The notes under the pieces: model-generated
The model's input: the letters and a program-made list of their open reading frames with translations, nothing else
Told to the model about the DNA's origin: nothing
The model's database searches: none
Translations under genes and position numbers: made by a program
Shown here: positions 49,842 to 58,394 of the stretch, piece by piece
Position numbering within the stretch: position 1 is the stretch's first letter
Layout: each line of letters opens with the position of its first letter
Origin: Rhodobacter sp. 24-YEA-8
GTDB taxonomy: Bacteria > Pseudomonadota > Alphaproteobacteria > Rhodobacterales > Rhodobacteraceae
Assembly: GCF_900105075.1 (NCBI RefSeq)
Contig: NZ_FNSK01000001.1
Location: forward strand, 316,001-380,000
Length of the DNA stretch: 64,000 bases
Direction of reading: 5' to 3'

Positions 49842-52800
49842 TCAGCCTTTGGGCATTTCCAGCGCGACCAGCCGGCCACCTTTCTGATAGCGCACCTCAT
49901 TCTGGGTGATCGCCCTGACCTGACCGCCGTCGATCCGGTCGCCGACCGAGACCTTGTGATATTTGCCATTCGCGGTCCGCACTAGGGCGTAGCGTTTGGA
50001 GGGCTGGCCATAGACGCCGATCAGATTGATTTTCGACAGATTGATCGCCTTGGCATAGGTTGCCTGTTTCGCGACGCTGGCCTTGGTCGGGATACTCGGT
50101 GCCGGGCCGGATGCGACTTCCGGCTCGTCAATCTCATCATGCTCCTCGGGTTTCGCGGCGGCCTTGCCCTTCGGCGCCGGCTGGGGCGCAGGGGCAGAGG
50201 CGATCTCGACCGGTGCGGGCGCGGGCTCCGGGGAACGAACGGCTGCGGCAACAGCCGCCTCGATGGCCCGGCTGAAATCCTGCGGGCGCGCGGCGGGGCG
50301 CCGCGAGATTGTCATCAGCGACGGATTGGCCAACTCGGCCGCGCTGAGCCCGGCTGTTGCAGGGACAGTGGCCGAGGCAAGCTGGACTTCTTCTTCATTG
50401 GCAAGCGAAGCGGCAGCCGTATCGGCACGGGCCTTTGCACTTGCAGCTTCGACAATGGCGGGGCGCTGCCGGGGGCGCAGACCGGCGAAATCAACCGGAG
50501 CAGTTGCAGGTTGCAGGGCCGCGTCATCATCGGTCGCGGGCCGGTCAGGACGGGCGCGGGGGCGCCGGTCGGCAAGTTCGGGATCGGGCTGGGCTACGGG
50601 TTCCGTCGTGGCGGCGGTGACGGTTGCCGGGGCGGTGCCGACAGCCCCTCCGGCCAGAGACGGATTGCCCGTCGCTCCCGCGGGGGCGGCAGCGGTCTCG
50701 CCCGCCGAAGCGGCGGCGGAGCCCGGCGCGGTTCCGGAGGAGGCTTCCGGTGCAGCCGCCGGTGCAGGGGGGGCTGCAGGGGCAGAGGCTGCTGCTGTGG
50801 CGGCAATGGCGGCTTCGGTGGCTGCGGCACTGCGCGGCGGTGGCACGCGCGGCGGCTTACCCTCGAAAAGCATATAACCGCCGGGGGTTGGCAGCCCCGC
50901 AGCGGTTGGCATCAGCATCTGGTTTTCGTCATACCGATAAACAGTGCCAAAAGGCGGCGGCGGCATCGGCGCCCCCGGTGGCGCTTCGGCCGAGGTGTCA
51001 GGTCCGGGAAGGGACAGTGCATCAAAGGCGGGCGGCGGCGCATCCGAGCTGGAGAGGAAGATCTCATCCTCGGCATCAAGCAAGGCAACCGCTGCGGGAC
51101 TTTCGCTCTCCAAAGCGGTTTCGGGCGCCGGATCCGTCGCGGCATCAGGCATGTCTGCCGCATCGGAATTGGTCGCAACCTGTTGCGTCGTCTCGCCTTC
51201 TGCCTCGGGGTCAAGCCCGTCAGCCAGCATCTCGTCATCCACGCTGACCGTTGAGCCCTCGTCTGCGGTGGTGGCGGCAAACTGGGTCTCTTCCTCGCCC
51301 GAGGTGCGGTTGGACGAGAGGTAGAAGGAGGACCAGGCCGCAACAAGAGCGAGGCAAAGCAACAGGATCGCGGTCAGGATCAGACCCAGGAAGCGAGGCT
51401 TGCCCCTGGTATTCCGGGTTGCAAAGGGCGACTGGCTGAGGCTGCGGGCGGCGTCATCGGTGCCATCGGCCGCGCGGGGCCTGGCGCCGGCCGGCATCTG
51501 GCCTGCGGCGACAGATTGCGCGCGGGTCTTGCGGGTGCCGGGGATGGACGGCGCGGTGATGAGGCCGGCAAGGCCGCCAGCACCGCGTGCGGTCCTGGCC
51601 GCAGCGCCTGCAGCGCCGGCGTTGCGGGCTGGCGCCGCAAACCCGGCCGGCGCGCCCGGTGTCGCAGTCGATGTTGCCGTCGGCGCCGGAGCAGCCCGCG
51701 CGTCATCACCGGCCGTTGCCTGCGGAGCGGAAGCCCTGGCGGAATGCGGCGCTGTGATCTGGGCACCCCTGCCAGAACGGCTATAGGCGGCAAGCGTTGC
51801 AGCCGAAGGCGCGGGCGGCAGGTCGTCGTCGGGCTCCCCGATCAGATCCGCGGTCTTGCCGGCCGCAGCGGTCTGAACCGCCGGTTGCACGCGTGGGGCG
51901 GAGGCCGGGCCAGAAGCCTGGTTCAGAGCCGAGGCCCGCGCAAGAGGCCCGGGCGCGGCTGGTTGTCCAGCCGCCGGCGTAAGCCCGGCCATGCGGCGCG
52001 CCAGATGCGGCAGCGGGGGCAGATCCGGGGCCTCGTCGGCCTCGGGGAAGGTCGTGCTATCCGGCACATGTGCGAAGGGCGCCTCATCCGGGTCCGCCTC
52101 GACAGGAGAGGCTGCAGGTGCGGCCGGGACCGCAGTCGGGGCCGGGACTGTTGCGGAAACGGCTGGCGAAACGGGGGCCTGGACCACTCCGGCAGTCAGG
52201 TTTACCCGCGGCGAAGTGGCAACGGGGGCGGGCGGCGCGACCGAAGGCTCGGCGGCGGGGGCCGCTACGCTGCCAAGCGGCGTGATTTCTGTGATCGTGA
52301 CGCGCGGGCCTGGCGCCTGAGCCACGGGGGCGGCGGCAGGTGCCGGCGCGGCCGTTCGGGCAAAGGGGGCTGGTTCATCGAAGCCATTGTCAGCATGCAG
52401 CGGCAATTCAGCCTGCGCCTCGCGTGCGGCCGTCGGAACAGCCGCTGCAGCCAGAGTTCCGCCAGGGGCGACTTCCGGTGCCTCTTCCACAGATGGGGAG
52501 GCCCTGGCCTCATCCGGGGGTGATTCTGCTGCCGGTTGCGCCGCAGGCTGCTGCTCTGCTTCGGCGGTTGCGGTCGCGCCGGTCGCAGGCCAGTCCTGTG
52601 CAGCGGTGGCGGCATCATTGCTTTCCGCTTCGGCTTCGGGATGCGATTCGCTCTGGCTTGCGGCTTCGATCTCGGCCTGGCGTGCGGCTTTCGCGCGGCG
52701 GCGGGCGGCGCGGGCCTCGTCGATCAGCAAAATGGCGGCACTGTCGCGCTCGATCTCCTCGCCATCCGCGAGGAAATTGCGGGCATCTGCGGCTTCGCCA

Positions 52801-53264
52801 AACCAGGGTTCGCCGTCGAATTCGCTCTCGTCTGGGATAGCAACGAAGGCGACAGGGCTGAATTTATGAGTGGTTGCAAAGGCTTCCGCCTCGGCCAGGG
52901 TTTCGCGCGCCACGGCGGCAACCCGGGCGGTGCGACCTTCGCCCCGCAGCCAGTCCCAGACGATTTCATCCGGGCGGTACGGCGTCCGCGACACAAGCGC
53001 ATTGGTGATTTCCTGCGCGGTACGGGCGTCATCGCCGCCAGAGATATCCACCTCGGTATAGAGAATCTGCGAAGCGGGAATCACCAGCTTGGTCGTGAAG
53101 CCGCCCGGCGAGAGGCCAAGAGCGGTCTTGCGCATGTAATCAAGCGCATCCTCAAGATCGGATGCGTCGAAGGGTGTTTCACCAATCTTCAGCCAGCCCT
53201 TCGCCGTCCGGTGCAGAAGCGCGATGCTGGTATCGGTGAAATTGAGGGCAAAATCTGGTTTCAT
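49842..53264 (-). CDS. 1140-residue single-pass membrane protein, putative PilM/GspL-PilP/GspC-like fusion
   Basis: I do not recognise a named family for the whole protein. Residues 1-155 (PDFALNFTDTSIALLHRTAK, TTKLVIPASQILYTEVDISG, PYRPDEIVWDWLRGEGRTAR, VAAVARETLAEAEAFATTHK) resemble the cytoplasmic actin-like heads of PilM and GspL. A long Ala/Pro/Glu-rich linker follows, then one membrane helix near residue 630 (FLGLILTAILLLCLALVAA), another long low-complexity linker, and a C-terminal domain of about 65 residues (NLSKINLIGVYGQPSKRYAL, VSVGDRIDGGQVRAI, VRYQKGGRLVALEMPKG) like the HR domain of GspC/PilP. No other secretion or pilus genes are nearby. Confidence 0.7.
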   Translation of the reverse strand: MKPDFALNFTDTSIALLHRTAKGWLKIGETPFDASDLEDALDYMRKTALGLSPGGFTTKLVIPASQILYTEVDISGGDDARTAQEITNALVSRTPYRPDEIVWDWLRGEGRTARVAAVARETLAEAEAFATTHKFSPVAFVAIPDESEFDGEPWFGEAADARNFLADGEEIERDSAAILLIDEARAARRRAKAARQAEIEAASQSESHPEAEAESNDAATAAQDWPATGATATAEAEQQPAAQPAAESPPDEARASPSVEEAPEVAPGGTLAAAAVPTAAREAQAELPLHADNGFDEPAPFARTAAPAPAAAPVAQAPGPRVTITEITPLGSVAAPAAEPSVAPPAPVATSPRVNLTAGVVQAPVSPAVSATVPAPTAVPAAPAASPVEADPDEAPFAHVPDSTTFPEADEAPDLPPLPHLARRMAGLTPAAGQPAAPGPLARASALNQASGPASAPRVQPAVQTAAAGKTADLIGEPDDDLPPAPSAATLAAYSRSGRGAQITAPHSARASAPQATAGDDARAAPAPTATSTATPGAPAGFAAPARNAGAAGAAARTARGAGGLAGLITAPSIPGTRKTRAQSVAAGQMPAGARPRAADGTDDAARSLSQSPFATRNTRGKPRFLGLILTAILLLCLALVAAWSSFYLSSNRTSGEEETQFAATTADEGSTVSVDDEMLADGLDPEAEGETTQQVATNSDAADMPDAATDPAPETALESESPAAVALLDAEDEIFLSSSDAPPPAFDALSLPGPDTSAEAPPGAPMPPPPFGTVYRYDENQMLMPTAAGLPTPGGYMLFEGKPPRVPPPRSAAATEAAIAATAAASAPAAPPAPAAAPEASSGTAPGSAAASAGETAAAPAGATGNPSLAGGAVGTAPATVTAATTEPVAQPDPELADRRPRARPDRPATDDDAALQPATAPVDFAGLRPRQRPAIVEAASAKARADTAAASLANEEEVQLASATVPATAGLSAAELANPSLMTISRRPAARPQDFSRAIEAAVAAAVRSPEPAPAPVEIASAPAPQPAPKGKAAAKPEEHDEIDEPEVASGPAPSIPTKASVAKQATYAKAINLSKINLIGVYGQPSKRYALVRTANGKYHKVSVGDRIDGGQVRAITQNEVRYQKGGRLVALEMPKG

Positions 53265-53435
53265 TCCACAGGCCTAGCACAGGACAACTGGGCGCGGAAA
53301 CGCGCCCGGACGGGATCACTCCTACCTATAGCAGCTTTTCGCCGAATAAAAGAAAAAGACCCGTGAGCAGACCAGGGAATGGTCTTCGACATGCGTTAAT
53401 GTTCTGTAAGCAGTCGCAGTGATAAGGAGTCTTCC

Positions 53436-54143
53436 ATGCGTATGCGGTCTTTGTTCAAAACCTCTCTTTCGGCCGCGGCCTTTGGCGCGGCGCTGATCGC
53501 GGCTTCGCCGGTGCTGGCCGACGGCAAGGCGATCATCACCGTCAATGGTGAGGCATCGGTGTCAAAGGCGCCTGATATGGCGACGATTTCGGTCGGGGTC
53601 ACCTCGGTCGGGGAGAATGCGGGTTCGGCGCTGAAGCTGAACTCTGCCGAGATGGAGAAGGTGATTGCGCGCCTGAAAGAGCTGGGCGTGGCCGAGGGTG
53701 ACATGCAGACCTCGGGCCTTTCGGTCAATCCGAACTGGTCGAATTCCTATTCGTCTTCGGGCACACAGAAGATCGATGGCTTTACCGCGATGAACTACCT
53801 GACGGTGGGGATCCGCGACCTGGATAAGCTGGGCGCGACCCTTGATCAGGTTGTGACCGATGGGGCGAATACCCTTAACGGCGTCACCTTCGCGCTGGTC
53901 GACCCGCGCCCGGCGCTGGATGAGGCGCGCAAGCTGGCCGTGGCCGATGCGCGCGCACGGGCCGAGCTCCTGGCAGAAGCGGCCGGGGTCAAGCTGGGCG
54001 ATCTGGTCTCGCTGACCGATGGCGGCGGCTATAGCGGTGGCCCGGCGCCGATGTTCAAGGCGGATGCCGCTTCGGTCCCGGTGCAAAAGGGCGATGTCAG
54101 CTATCAGGCGACCGTCACCATCACCTGGGAAATCGGCGGCTGA
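53436..54143 (+). CDS. SIMPL-domain periplasmic protein (YggE-like)
   Basis: A 235-residue protein with a signal peptide (LSAAAFGAALIAASPVLA) and a SIMPL/DUF541 domain: ITVNGEASVSKAPDMATISV, GVAEGDMQTSGLSVNPNWS, YLTVGIRDLDKLGATLDQV and the C-terminal VSYQATVTITWEIGG. Members are linked to oxidative stress and signalling, without a settled mechanism. AAGGAG precedes the ATG. Confidence 0.9.
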   Translation: MRMRSLFKTSLSAAAFGAALIAASPVLADGKAIITVNGEASVSKAPDMATISVGVTSVGENAGSALKLNSAEMEKVIARLKELGVAEGDMQTSGLSVNPNWSNSYSSSGTQKIDGFTAMNYLTVGIRDLDKLGATLDQVVTDGANTLNGVTFALVDPRPALDEARKLAVADARARAELLAEAAGVKLGDLVSLTDGGGYSGGPAPMFKADAASVPVQKGDVSYQATVTITWEIGG

Positions 54144-54191
54144 TCCTGTCGAATATCCTGCGGCGGGGATAACCCGCCGCAGGGCTTTACC

Positions 54192-55502
54192 TCAGCGGCT
54201 TTTGCCGGTGGCGGCGGTGATCGCCTGATCGAGATCGGCGATGATGTCATCGGCATTTTCGATTCCGATCGAGACCCGCACCACATTCGGGGCAGCGCCC
54301 GCCTTGACCTGCTGTTCTTCGGTCAGCTGGCGATGCGTGGTCGAGGCCGAATGAATGATCAGCGACCGCGTATCACCGAGATTCGCCACATGGCGGAACA
54401 GCTTCAGGTTGTTGATCAGGCTGACACAGGCGTCATAGCCGTCCTTCAGCGCGAAGGTGAACAGCGCCCCGGCGCCTTTCGGCGTGATCTTCTTCACCTT
54501 CTTATAGGAGGGCGAAGATTTCAGCCCGGCCCAGGTGACGAATTCGACGCGGGGGTCAGCCTCAAGCCATTCCGCGACCTTTTTCGCATTGGCGACGTGA
54601 CGCTCCATCCGCAGACCCAGCGTCTCGATCCCCATCAGTGTGTAATGCGCGCCCTGCGGGTTCATCGTCATGCCCAGATCCCTGAGCCCGACCGCAATGG
54701 AGTGGAACGTATAGGCCATGCCGCCCAAAGTCGGGTGGAAGACGAGGCCATGATAGGCGGGCTCGGGCTGCGAGAGCGAGGGAAACTTGTCGCTTGCAGA
54801 CCAGTTGAACTTGCCCGAATCGAGGACGATACCGCCGGTGACGGTGCCATTTCCGGTGAGGTATTTCGTCGCCGAATGCACGACCAGAGTGGCGCCAAGC
54901 GCAATCGGGTTGCACAGGTAAGGCGTCGCGGTGGTGTTGTCGATGATCAGCGGGATCCCTTTGCGGTCGGCGATCTTCGCCAGTGCAGGGATGTCGGTGA
55001 TATAGCCGCCGGGATTGGCAATCGTTTCGGCAAAGATCGCGCGGGTGTTCTTGTCGACGGCCTTCGCCACCGCGCCCAGATCATCGGTGTCTACGAATTT
55101 GGCCGACCAGCCAAAGCGTTTGATGGTCTGGCTGAACTGGGTGATGGTGCCGCCGTAAAGCCTTGTCGAGGCGACGATATTTTTTCCTGGCCCCATGAGC
55201 GGGAACAGAGCCATGATCTGTGCTGCATGGCCTGAAGAGCAGGCGATCCCACCCACAGCGCCTTCCAGCGCCGCGACCCGGGCGACCAGTGCCGAGACGG
55301 TCGGATTGGTCAGGCGCGAATAGATATAGCCGATCTCTTCCAGGCCAAAGAGCCGCGCCGCATGGTCCGCATCTTTGAACTGATAGGCCGTGGTCTGATA
55401 GATCGGTGGGTTGATGGCGCCCGTCACTGGGTCCGGGGTTGCACCGGCATGAACTGCCAGTGTGTCGAAGCCATGCGGCTTCGGCTCGGTATTTTCGGTC
55501 AT
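54192..55502 (-). CDS. metY: O-acetylhomoserine sulfhydrylase (MetY-type)
   Basis: A 436-residue PLP enzyme that makes homocysteine from O-acetylhomoserine and sulfide. It shows FDTLAVHAGATPDPVTGA, INPPIYQTTAYQFKD, the PLP lysine in LVVHSATKYLTGNGTV, and the C-terminal RQLTEEQQVKAGAAPNVVRV. The start at 55502 (MTENTEPK) has GGGAGG just upstream. No SAM-responsive riboswitch is evident in the 160-bp leader. It lies near the sulfate-transport genes, consistent with sulfur assimilation. Confidence 0.93.
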   Translation of the reverse strand: MTENTEPKPHGFDTLAVHAGATPDPVTGAINPPIYQTTAYQFKDADHAARLFGLEEIGYIYSRLTNPTVSALVARVAALEGAVGGIACSSGHAAQIMALFPLMGPGKNIVASTRLYGGTITQFSQTIKRFGWSAKFVDTDDLGAVAKAVDKNTRAIFAETIANPGGYITDIPALAKIADRKGIPLIIDNTTATPYLCNPIALGATLVVHSATKYLTGNGTVTGGIVLDSGKFNWSASDKFPSLSQPEPAYHGLVFHPTLGGMAYTFHSIAVGLRDLGMTMNPQGAHYTLMGIETLGLRMERHVANAKKVAEWLEADPRVEFVTWAGLKSSPSYKKVKKITPKGAGALFTFALKDGYDACVSLINNLKLFRHVANLGDTRSLIIHSASTTHRQLTEEQQVKAGAAPNVVRVSIGIENADDIIADLDQAITAATGKSR

Positions 55503-55666
55503 ATGGTCCTCCCATGCTCCGGTCCGGCGCGAGGTTAGGCAAAGCCAGCGGGCGCGGCAATGTCTGGTTGCGGTCAGGATCTCCGCAGTTTTCATAAGGA
55601 TCGTGCAAATATGACATGCTGCCCGGTCGGGCGAGTGGCTTTGCACCCGTGTCACAGGGCCCGCCC

Positions 55667-56119
55667 TCAGGCGCGGTCATCCTTCGGGCTGCCCATCACG
55701 ACATAAGAAGTGACCGAACGCACCTGGGGCAATGTGCCAAGGATCTCGGTATGCCAGTGCTTGTAACTAGCCAGATCCCGCGTCTCGACCCGCAGCAGAT
55801 ATTCCACCGCGCCGGTGACATTATGACATTCCCGCACCTGCGGCGCGAGGATCACCGCGCGCTCAAACGCCTCCTGCGAGGCCTTGGTATGGGTGTTCAG
55901 CCCGACGGTGATATAGGCGATGAACCCGATCCCAAGCTTTTCCGGGTCCAGCACCGCCCGATAGCCCCGGATGACGCCGATGCGCTCCAGATCCTGTACC
56001 CGACGCAAAGTGGCTGAGGGCGAGAGCCCGATCTTTGCCGCCAGCGCCAGATTGGTCAGTCGCCCGTCTGCCGTCAGGGCGCGCAATATCTTTTCGTCTA
56101 TCTGGTCAACACTCGTCAT
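55667..56119 (-). CDS. Lrp/AsnC family transcriptional regulator (paired with lysE)
   Basis: A 150-residue regulator. The N-terminal helix-turn-helix reads VDQIDEKILRALTADGRLT, LALAAKIGLSPSATLRRVQD, and the C-terminal RAM domain VRECHNVTGAVEYLLRVETR. It is divergent from a LysE exporter across 72 bp, the classic layout for an amino-acid-sensing activator or repressor of the exporter. The start is the ATG at 56119. Confidence 0.92.
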   Translation of the reverse strand: MTSVDQIDEKILRALTADGRLTNLALAAKIGLSPSATLRRVQDLERIGVIRGYRAVLDPEKLGIGFIAYITVGLNTHTKASQEAFERAVILAPQVRECHNVTGAVEYLLRVETRDLASYKHWHTEILGTLPQVRSVTSYVVMGSPKDDRA

Positions 56120-56124
56120 AAGTT

Positions 56125-56188
56125 GCAAATATTGCCATTCAGGTCGCATCTTTGCAATCAGATTGCGGCGGATCCGGGCAATGTTTGC
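56125..56188. promoter_or_regulatory. Candidate Lrp operator dyads in the lrp/lysE gap
   Basis: Three short dyads share the arms GCAA/TTGC: GCAA-ATA-TTGC centred at 56130, GCAAT-CAG-ATTGC centred at 56160, and GCAA-TGT-TTGC centred at 56183. The first two are exactly 30 bp apart, about three helical turns. The positions fit cooperative binding of an Lrp-type octamer over both promoters. Confidence 0.65.
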
Positions 56189-56191
56189 GCC

Positions 56192-56797
56192 ATGACATAT
56201 GAAGCTTTCCTCGCCCTTCTGGGCTTTGCCATGGCCACGACCTTCACCCCGGGGCCGAATAATATGATGCTGATCGCCTCGGGGGTGAATTTCGGCTTTC
56301 GCCGCACCATCCCGCATATGCTGGGGATCTGCCTCGGCGTGGTGAGCCTCGTGCTCCTGACCGGGCTGGGCGTTGCTGGCCTGTTCCGCCTCTGGCCGCC
56401 CGCGCTGAACGTGCTGAAAGGGCTGTCGGTCGCCTATATGCTCTGGCTCGCCTGGAAGATTGCCATGTCTTCGGCGCCCGGAGAGCGCGGCACCGGTGCG
56501 AAACCGATGACGCTGATACAGGCGGCGGCGTTTCAATGGGTGAACCCAAAGGCCTGGGCGATGGCTCTGGGCGGGGTTGCCGCCTATGTCCCGCATCCCG
56601 ATGCGGGATCGCTCGCCCTTGCCGCCATTGCCTTCGCGCTGGTCTCGATCCCGTCCACATCGACCTGGGCCGCAGCGGGGCAGGGCTTGCAGCGCTGGCT
56701 TTCACATCCTTCCCGCCTGCGCATCTTCAACTGGACGATGGCGGTGCTGCTGGTTCTGTCCCTCTGGCCGGTGATCACGATGAAACTGGCACAGTAA
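56192..56797 (+). CDS. LysE-family amino acid exporter
   Basis: A 201-residue membrane transporter: FAMATTFTPGPNNMMLIASG at the first helix (the RhtB/LysE signature), HMLGICLGVVSLVLLTGLG, and VNPKAWAMALGGVAAYV. It has about six helices. It probably exports a hydrophobic or basic amino acid. It starts at the ATG at 56192, divergent from the Lrp regulator. Confidence 0.9.
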   Translation: MTYEAFLALLGFAMATTFTPGPNNMMLIASGVNFGFRRTIPHMLGICLGVVSLVLLTGLGVAGLFRLWPPALNVLKGLSVAYMLWLAWKIAMSSAPGERGTGAKPMTLIQAAAFQWVNPKAWAMALGGVAAYVPHPDAGSLALAAIAFALVSIPSTSTWAAAGQGLQRWLSHPSRLRIFNWTMAVLLVLSLWPVITMKLAQ

Positions 56798-56800
56798 GGC

Positions 56801-56854
56801 AAAGGGCCAGGAAGGGCGGGGCCAGCTCAGCCCGTTCTGCCTCCTGGCCCCTTT
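56801..56854. terminator. Long-stem terminator after lysE
   Basis: Arms AAAGGGCCAGGA (56801-56812) and TCCTGGCCCCTTT (56842-56854, one bulged C) enclose a G/C-rich loop of about 29 nt. A second hairpin, GGGGG-TCTG-CCCCC, follows at 56860-56873. The converging lysE and lrp genes share them. Confidence 0.8.
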
Positions 56855-56879
56855 ATGGCGGGGGTCTGCCCCCGTGTGC

Positions 56880-57353
56880 TCAGCGGTTGCGAGTGTCCAC
56901 CGGATAGGCGGTCGTGAACTTCATCCGCTCCATCGCGAAATGCGAGGTCAGGTTCTTGATCGGCACAGCATCGGTCAGCCGTTTGTACAGCTGGTCAAAG
57001 CTTTCCATGTCCGCGACCGAAACCCGCAACAGGTAATCCATCTCTCCGGCCATGCGGTAGACTTCCATCACCTCGGGGAACTGCCCGACAGCCCGCGAGA
57101 ACGTATCACGCCAGGTCGCCGAATGATCGGGCGCCTCAATGCCGATGAAGACCGTCAGGCCAAAGCCCAGCCGCGCCGGGTTTGCCAGCGCCACCCGTCC
57201 GGTCAGGACGCCATTGGCCTCGAGTTTCTGGATACGCTTCCAGCAGGGCGTCTGCGACAGGCCGACCCGGTCCGCGATCTGCGCCACGGGCAGTGTCGCG
57301 TCGCGCATCAGTTCGGCCACGATCTTACGGTCGATCAGATCGAGATTGTCCAT
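56880..57353 (-). CDS. Lrp/AsnC family transcriptional regulator (second)
   Basis: A 157-residue regulator: NLDLIDRKIVAELMRDATLP, AQIADRVGLSQTPCWKRIQK and the RAM domain VMEVYRMAGEMDYLLRVSV. It resembles the Lrp/BkdR type that reads amino acids. The ATG at 57353 is preceded by AGGAG at 6 bp; an ATG 15 bp upstream contains that ribosome site and is less likely. It is divergent from the Rrf2 gene. Confidence 0.92.
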   Translation of the reverse strand: MDNLDLIDRKIVAELMRDATLPVAQIADRVGLSQTPCWKRIQKLEANGVLTGRVALANPARLGFGLTVFIGIEAPDHSATWRDTFSRAVGQFPEVMEVYRMAGEMDYLLRVSVADMESFDQLYKRLTDAVPIKNLTSHFAMERMKFTTAYPVDTRNR

Positions 57354-57567
57354 CTGTTGCTCCTGCATTCGGCAGTGGGTTCGTTCTCATTCTGGTCGCA
57401 TAAATACAATTTTGTCTACTGGTTAAATCGTCTTTAATGCTATCCAGGGAAACTGGCCCGGAATCCCTTGTTTTTCGCGGGCAATCATTCCAGATGAACC
57501 CGTCGAACGGGGAAAACCTCGCTTTGCCAGATTGATTCGCGCAGACTGTGTCCATAGGCTTATCCGT

Positions 57568-58020
57568 ATGATCACCCAGAAAATGAAATATGCCCTCAAG
57601 GCCCTTCTCGTTCTTGGTGACGAAGCCGGCAAAGCTGAGCCCGTGGCGCTGACCATCGAAGAGATCGCGCGCCGCTCGGGCACGCCGAAACGATTCCTCG
57701 AACATATTCTGCTTGAGGTCAGGAATGCCGGGGTGATTGCGTCGACGCGCGGGCGCTCGGGCGGCTATTCGCTGATCAAGAAACCGGTCGAGGTCTCGAT
57801 CTCAGAGCTGTTGCGGCTGATCGACGGGCCGATAGCGCCGCTGCCCTGCCTGTCGCGCCGTGCCTATCAGCGGTGCGAGGATTGCACCGATGAGGCGAGC
57901 TGCCGCATCCGCAAGATCTTTGCCGAGGTCTTCTGGTCCTATCTGGTGATCATCGAATCACTGACGCTTGCCGACATGCTGCGCTCGGACAAGGTGGCCG
58001 AACAGGTTCTGGGCGGCTGA
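57568..58020 (+). CDS. Rrf2-family regulator with a cysteine cluster
   Basis: A 150-residue Rrf2 protein. The winged helix has KMKYALKALLVLGDEAG, EIARRSGTPKRFLEHILLE and GVIASTRGRSGGYSLIKKP. The C-terminal segment PCLSRRAYQRCEDCTDEASC has four cysteines spaced C-x8-C-x2-C-x5-C, a possible iron-sulfur or redox site, unlike the three cysteines of IscR. It precedes a small protein and the sulfate ABC transporter, and probably controls them in the manner of CymR. Confidence 0.88.
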   Translation: MITQKMKYALKALLVLGDEAGKAEPVALTIEEIARRSGTPKRFLEHILLEVRNAGVIASTRGRSGGYSLIKKPVEVSISELLRLIDGPIAPLPCLSRRAYQRCEDCTDEASCRIRKIFAEVFWSYLVIIESLTLADMLRSDKVAEQVLGG

Positions 58021-58394
58021 CCCGGCGGCCTGGCCGGCCGAAAGGCTGGTCGCGGCAGTTTCGGCCAGGGGCAGTATCGGAAGCGGGTGGACTGCATCTT
58101 ATAGTGACAGAGCGCATCCGATAGCGGCGCCCTGTTCCTGGTCGGTTATCGTTACCGGCCGGAGAAAAGGCCGGTCTGCGGCCCGCGATTCCCCCTGACC
58201 TGATCCTTCTGTGAAACCAGCCCGCCGCTGGAACGATGGTTTCTGGCTGCGATTTGCGCGAGGCGTAGAATTTTCTTCTCTCTGGGCGGGGTATTTCACC
58301 AGAAACATTCCTTTGCAAATAACGAGTAATCCTGTCGTTATTATGTTTATTGGCTGGCATGGTGCCGGACAGGACAAGTGCAGGAGAGTGCAGG
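58021..58394 (+). other. Leader of the sulfate transport operon
   Basis: A 374-bp gap upstream of the small protein and the sulfate transporter genes. It contains an A/T-rich zone at 58260-58350 with a TTGCAA element at 58313 and an operator-like inverted repeat at 58318-58342. GGAGAG lies before the next start. Nothing else is recognised in the first 230 bp. Confidence 0.6.
58318..58342. promoter_or_regulatory. Inverted repeat, candidate Rrf2 operator
   Basis: Arms AATAACGA (58318-58325) and TCGTTATT (58335-58342), perfect over 8 bp, separated by GTAATCCTG. TTGCAA (58313-58318) at a suitable distance from GTTATT suggests the repeat overlaps the promoter spacer and -10 box. It lies 53 bp upstream of the small-protein start, in front of the sulfate operon. 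Confidence 0.65.

Noticed and set aside
55503..55666. Possible SAM-sensing riboswitch upstream of metY
   Set aside because: I looked for SAM-II and SAM-SAH type pseudoknot elements and found no convincing match in the leader; a covariance search would settle it.
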